A stretch of DNA of 25,300 nucleotides from DTJG01 sp964532995 (GTDB lineage Bacteria; Ratteibacteria; UBA8468; B48-G9; DTJG01). Where the stretch lies: positions 1-25,300 of the forward strand of contig CAZHJN010000029.1 of the NCBI GenBank assembly GCA_964532995.1, in the 5' to 3' direction. The notes below the pieces were generated by a model. That model worked only from the letters and a program-made list of their open reading frames with translations. It had not been told where the DNA came from and ran no database searches. Positions 25,296 through 25,300 of this stretch are shown one piece after another. The translations under genes and the position numbers were made by a program. Within the stretch, counting starts at the first letter, position 1. Every line of letters begins with the position of its first letter.

Positions 25296-25300
25296 GAAAT
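25292..25300 (+). CDS. Start of a further gene (cut by window edge)
   Basis: ATG AGA AAT overlaps the TGA stop of the aldo-keto reductase by ATGA and has an AGGAG 6 nt upstream. Only three codons (Met-Arg-Asn) are in the window, so nothing can be said about the product except that the operon continues. Confidence 0.5.

Noticed and set aside
1..25300. tRNA, rRNA, CRISPR array, insertion sequence or phage genes
   Set aside because: Nothing with a cloverleaf, regularly spaced repeats, transposase motifs or phage-type proteins was seen on either strand; a covariance-model scan was not possible.

Overview
The window is an AT-rich stretch of bacterial chromosome with clear Shine-Dalgarno sites, sigma70-like promoters and tightly packed operons. 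The gene content points to an uncultured, glycan-degrading bacterium, for example of the Lentisphaerota/Kiritimatiellota (PVC) type or a neighbouring candidate phylum. It includes three DUF4838 proteins, a secreted clan GH-A glycosidase, two sialidase-like beta-propellers, a UroD-like protein, a GntR regulator, a Gfo/Idh oxidoreductase and an aldo-keto reductase with a ferredoxin tail. This placement is an inference from gene families only; there is no rRNA or other phylogenetic marker in the window.

Layout. (A) Minus strand, 1-3775: a secreted DUF4838 protein followed 2 nt later by a UroD-like protein, then a GntR-type regulator cut by the window edge that has its own near-consensus promoter. 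(B) Plus strand, 3918-8486: a K+-independent H+-pumping pyrophosphatase, a Gfo/Idh/MocA oxidoreductase and a class III aminotransferase, closely spaced. (C) Minus strand, 8483-10747: a sialidase-like protein and alanine dehydrogenase; the last gene converges on B and shares a TTAA with it. (D) Minus strand, 11009-17838: four overlapping reading frames, namely a 70-aa truncated-looking protein, an exported TPR protein, an exported CBM/DUF5060/GH-A glycosidase and an exported protein with a degenerate SGNH-like C-terminus; a terminator-like hairpin follows. (E) Plus strand, 18005 to beyond the right edge: a DUF4838 protein without a signal peptide, a PflX-like radical SAM protein, a second beta-propeller protein, an exported DUF4838 protein, an aldo-keto reductase with two 4Fe-4S motifs, and the first codons of another gene coupled by ATGA.

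A coherent reading (inference) is a carbohydrate-utilisation neighbourhood. Exported DUF4838 and GH-A proteins would act on an outer or periplasmic glycan, the cytoplasmic propeller and DUF4838 proteins on the products, and the NAD(P)/Fe-S oxidoreductases and aminotransferase on the released sugars. A GntR regulator sits at the left edge. Operons D and E diverge from a 166-nt region holding a clear promoter for E and a near-palindrome. The pyrophosphatase and alanine dehydrogenase are housekeeping-type genes caught in this setting. No tRNA, rRNA, CRISPR array, insertion sequence or phage gene was seen, and no gene-free stretch exceeds about 260 nt.
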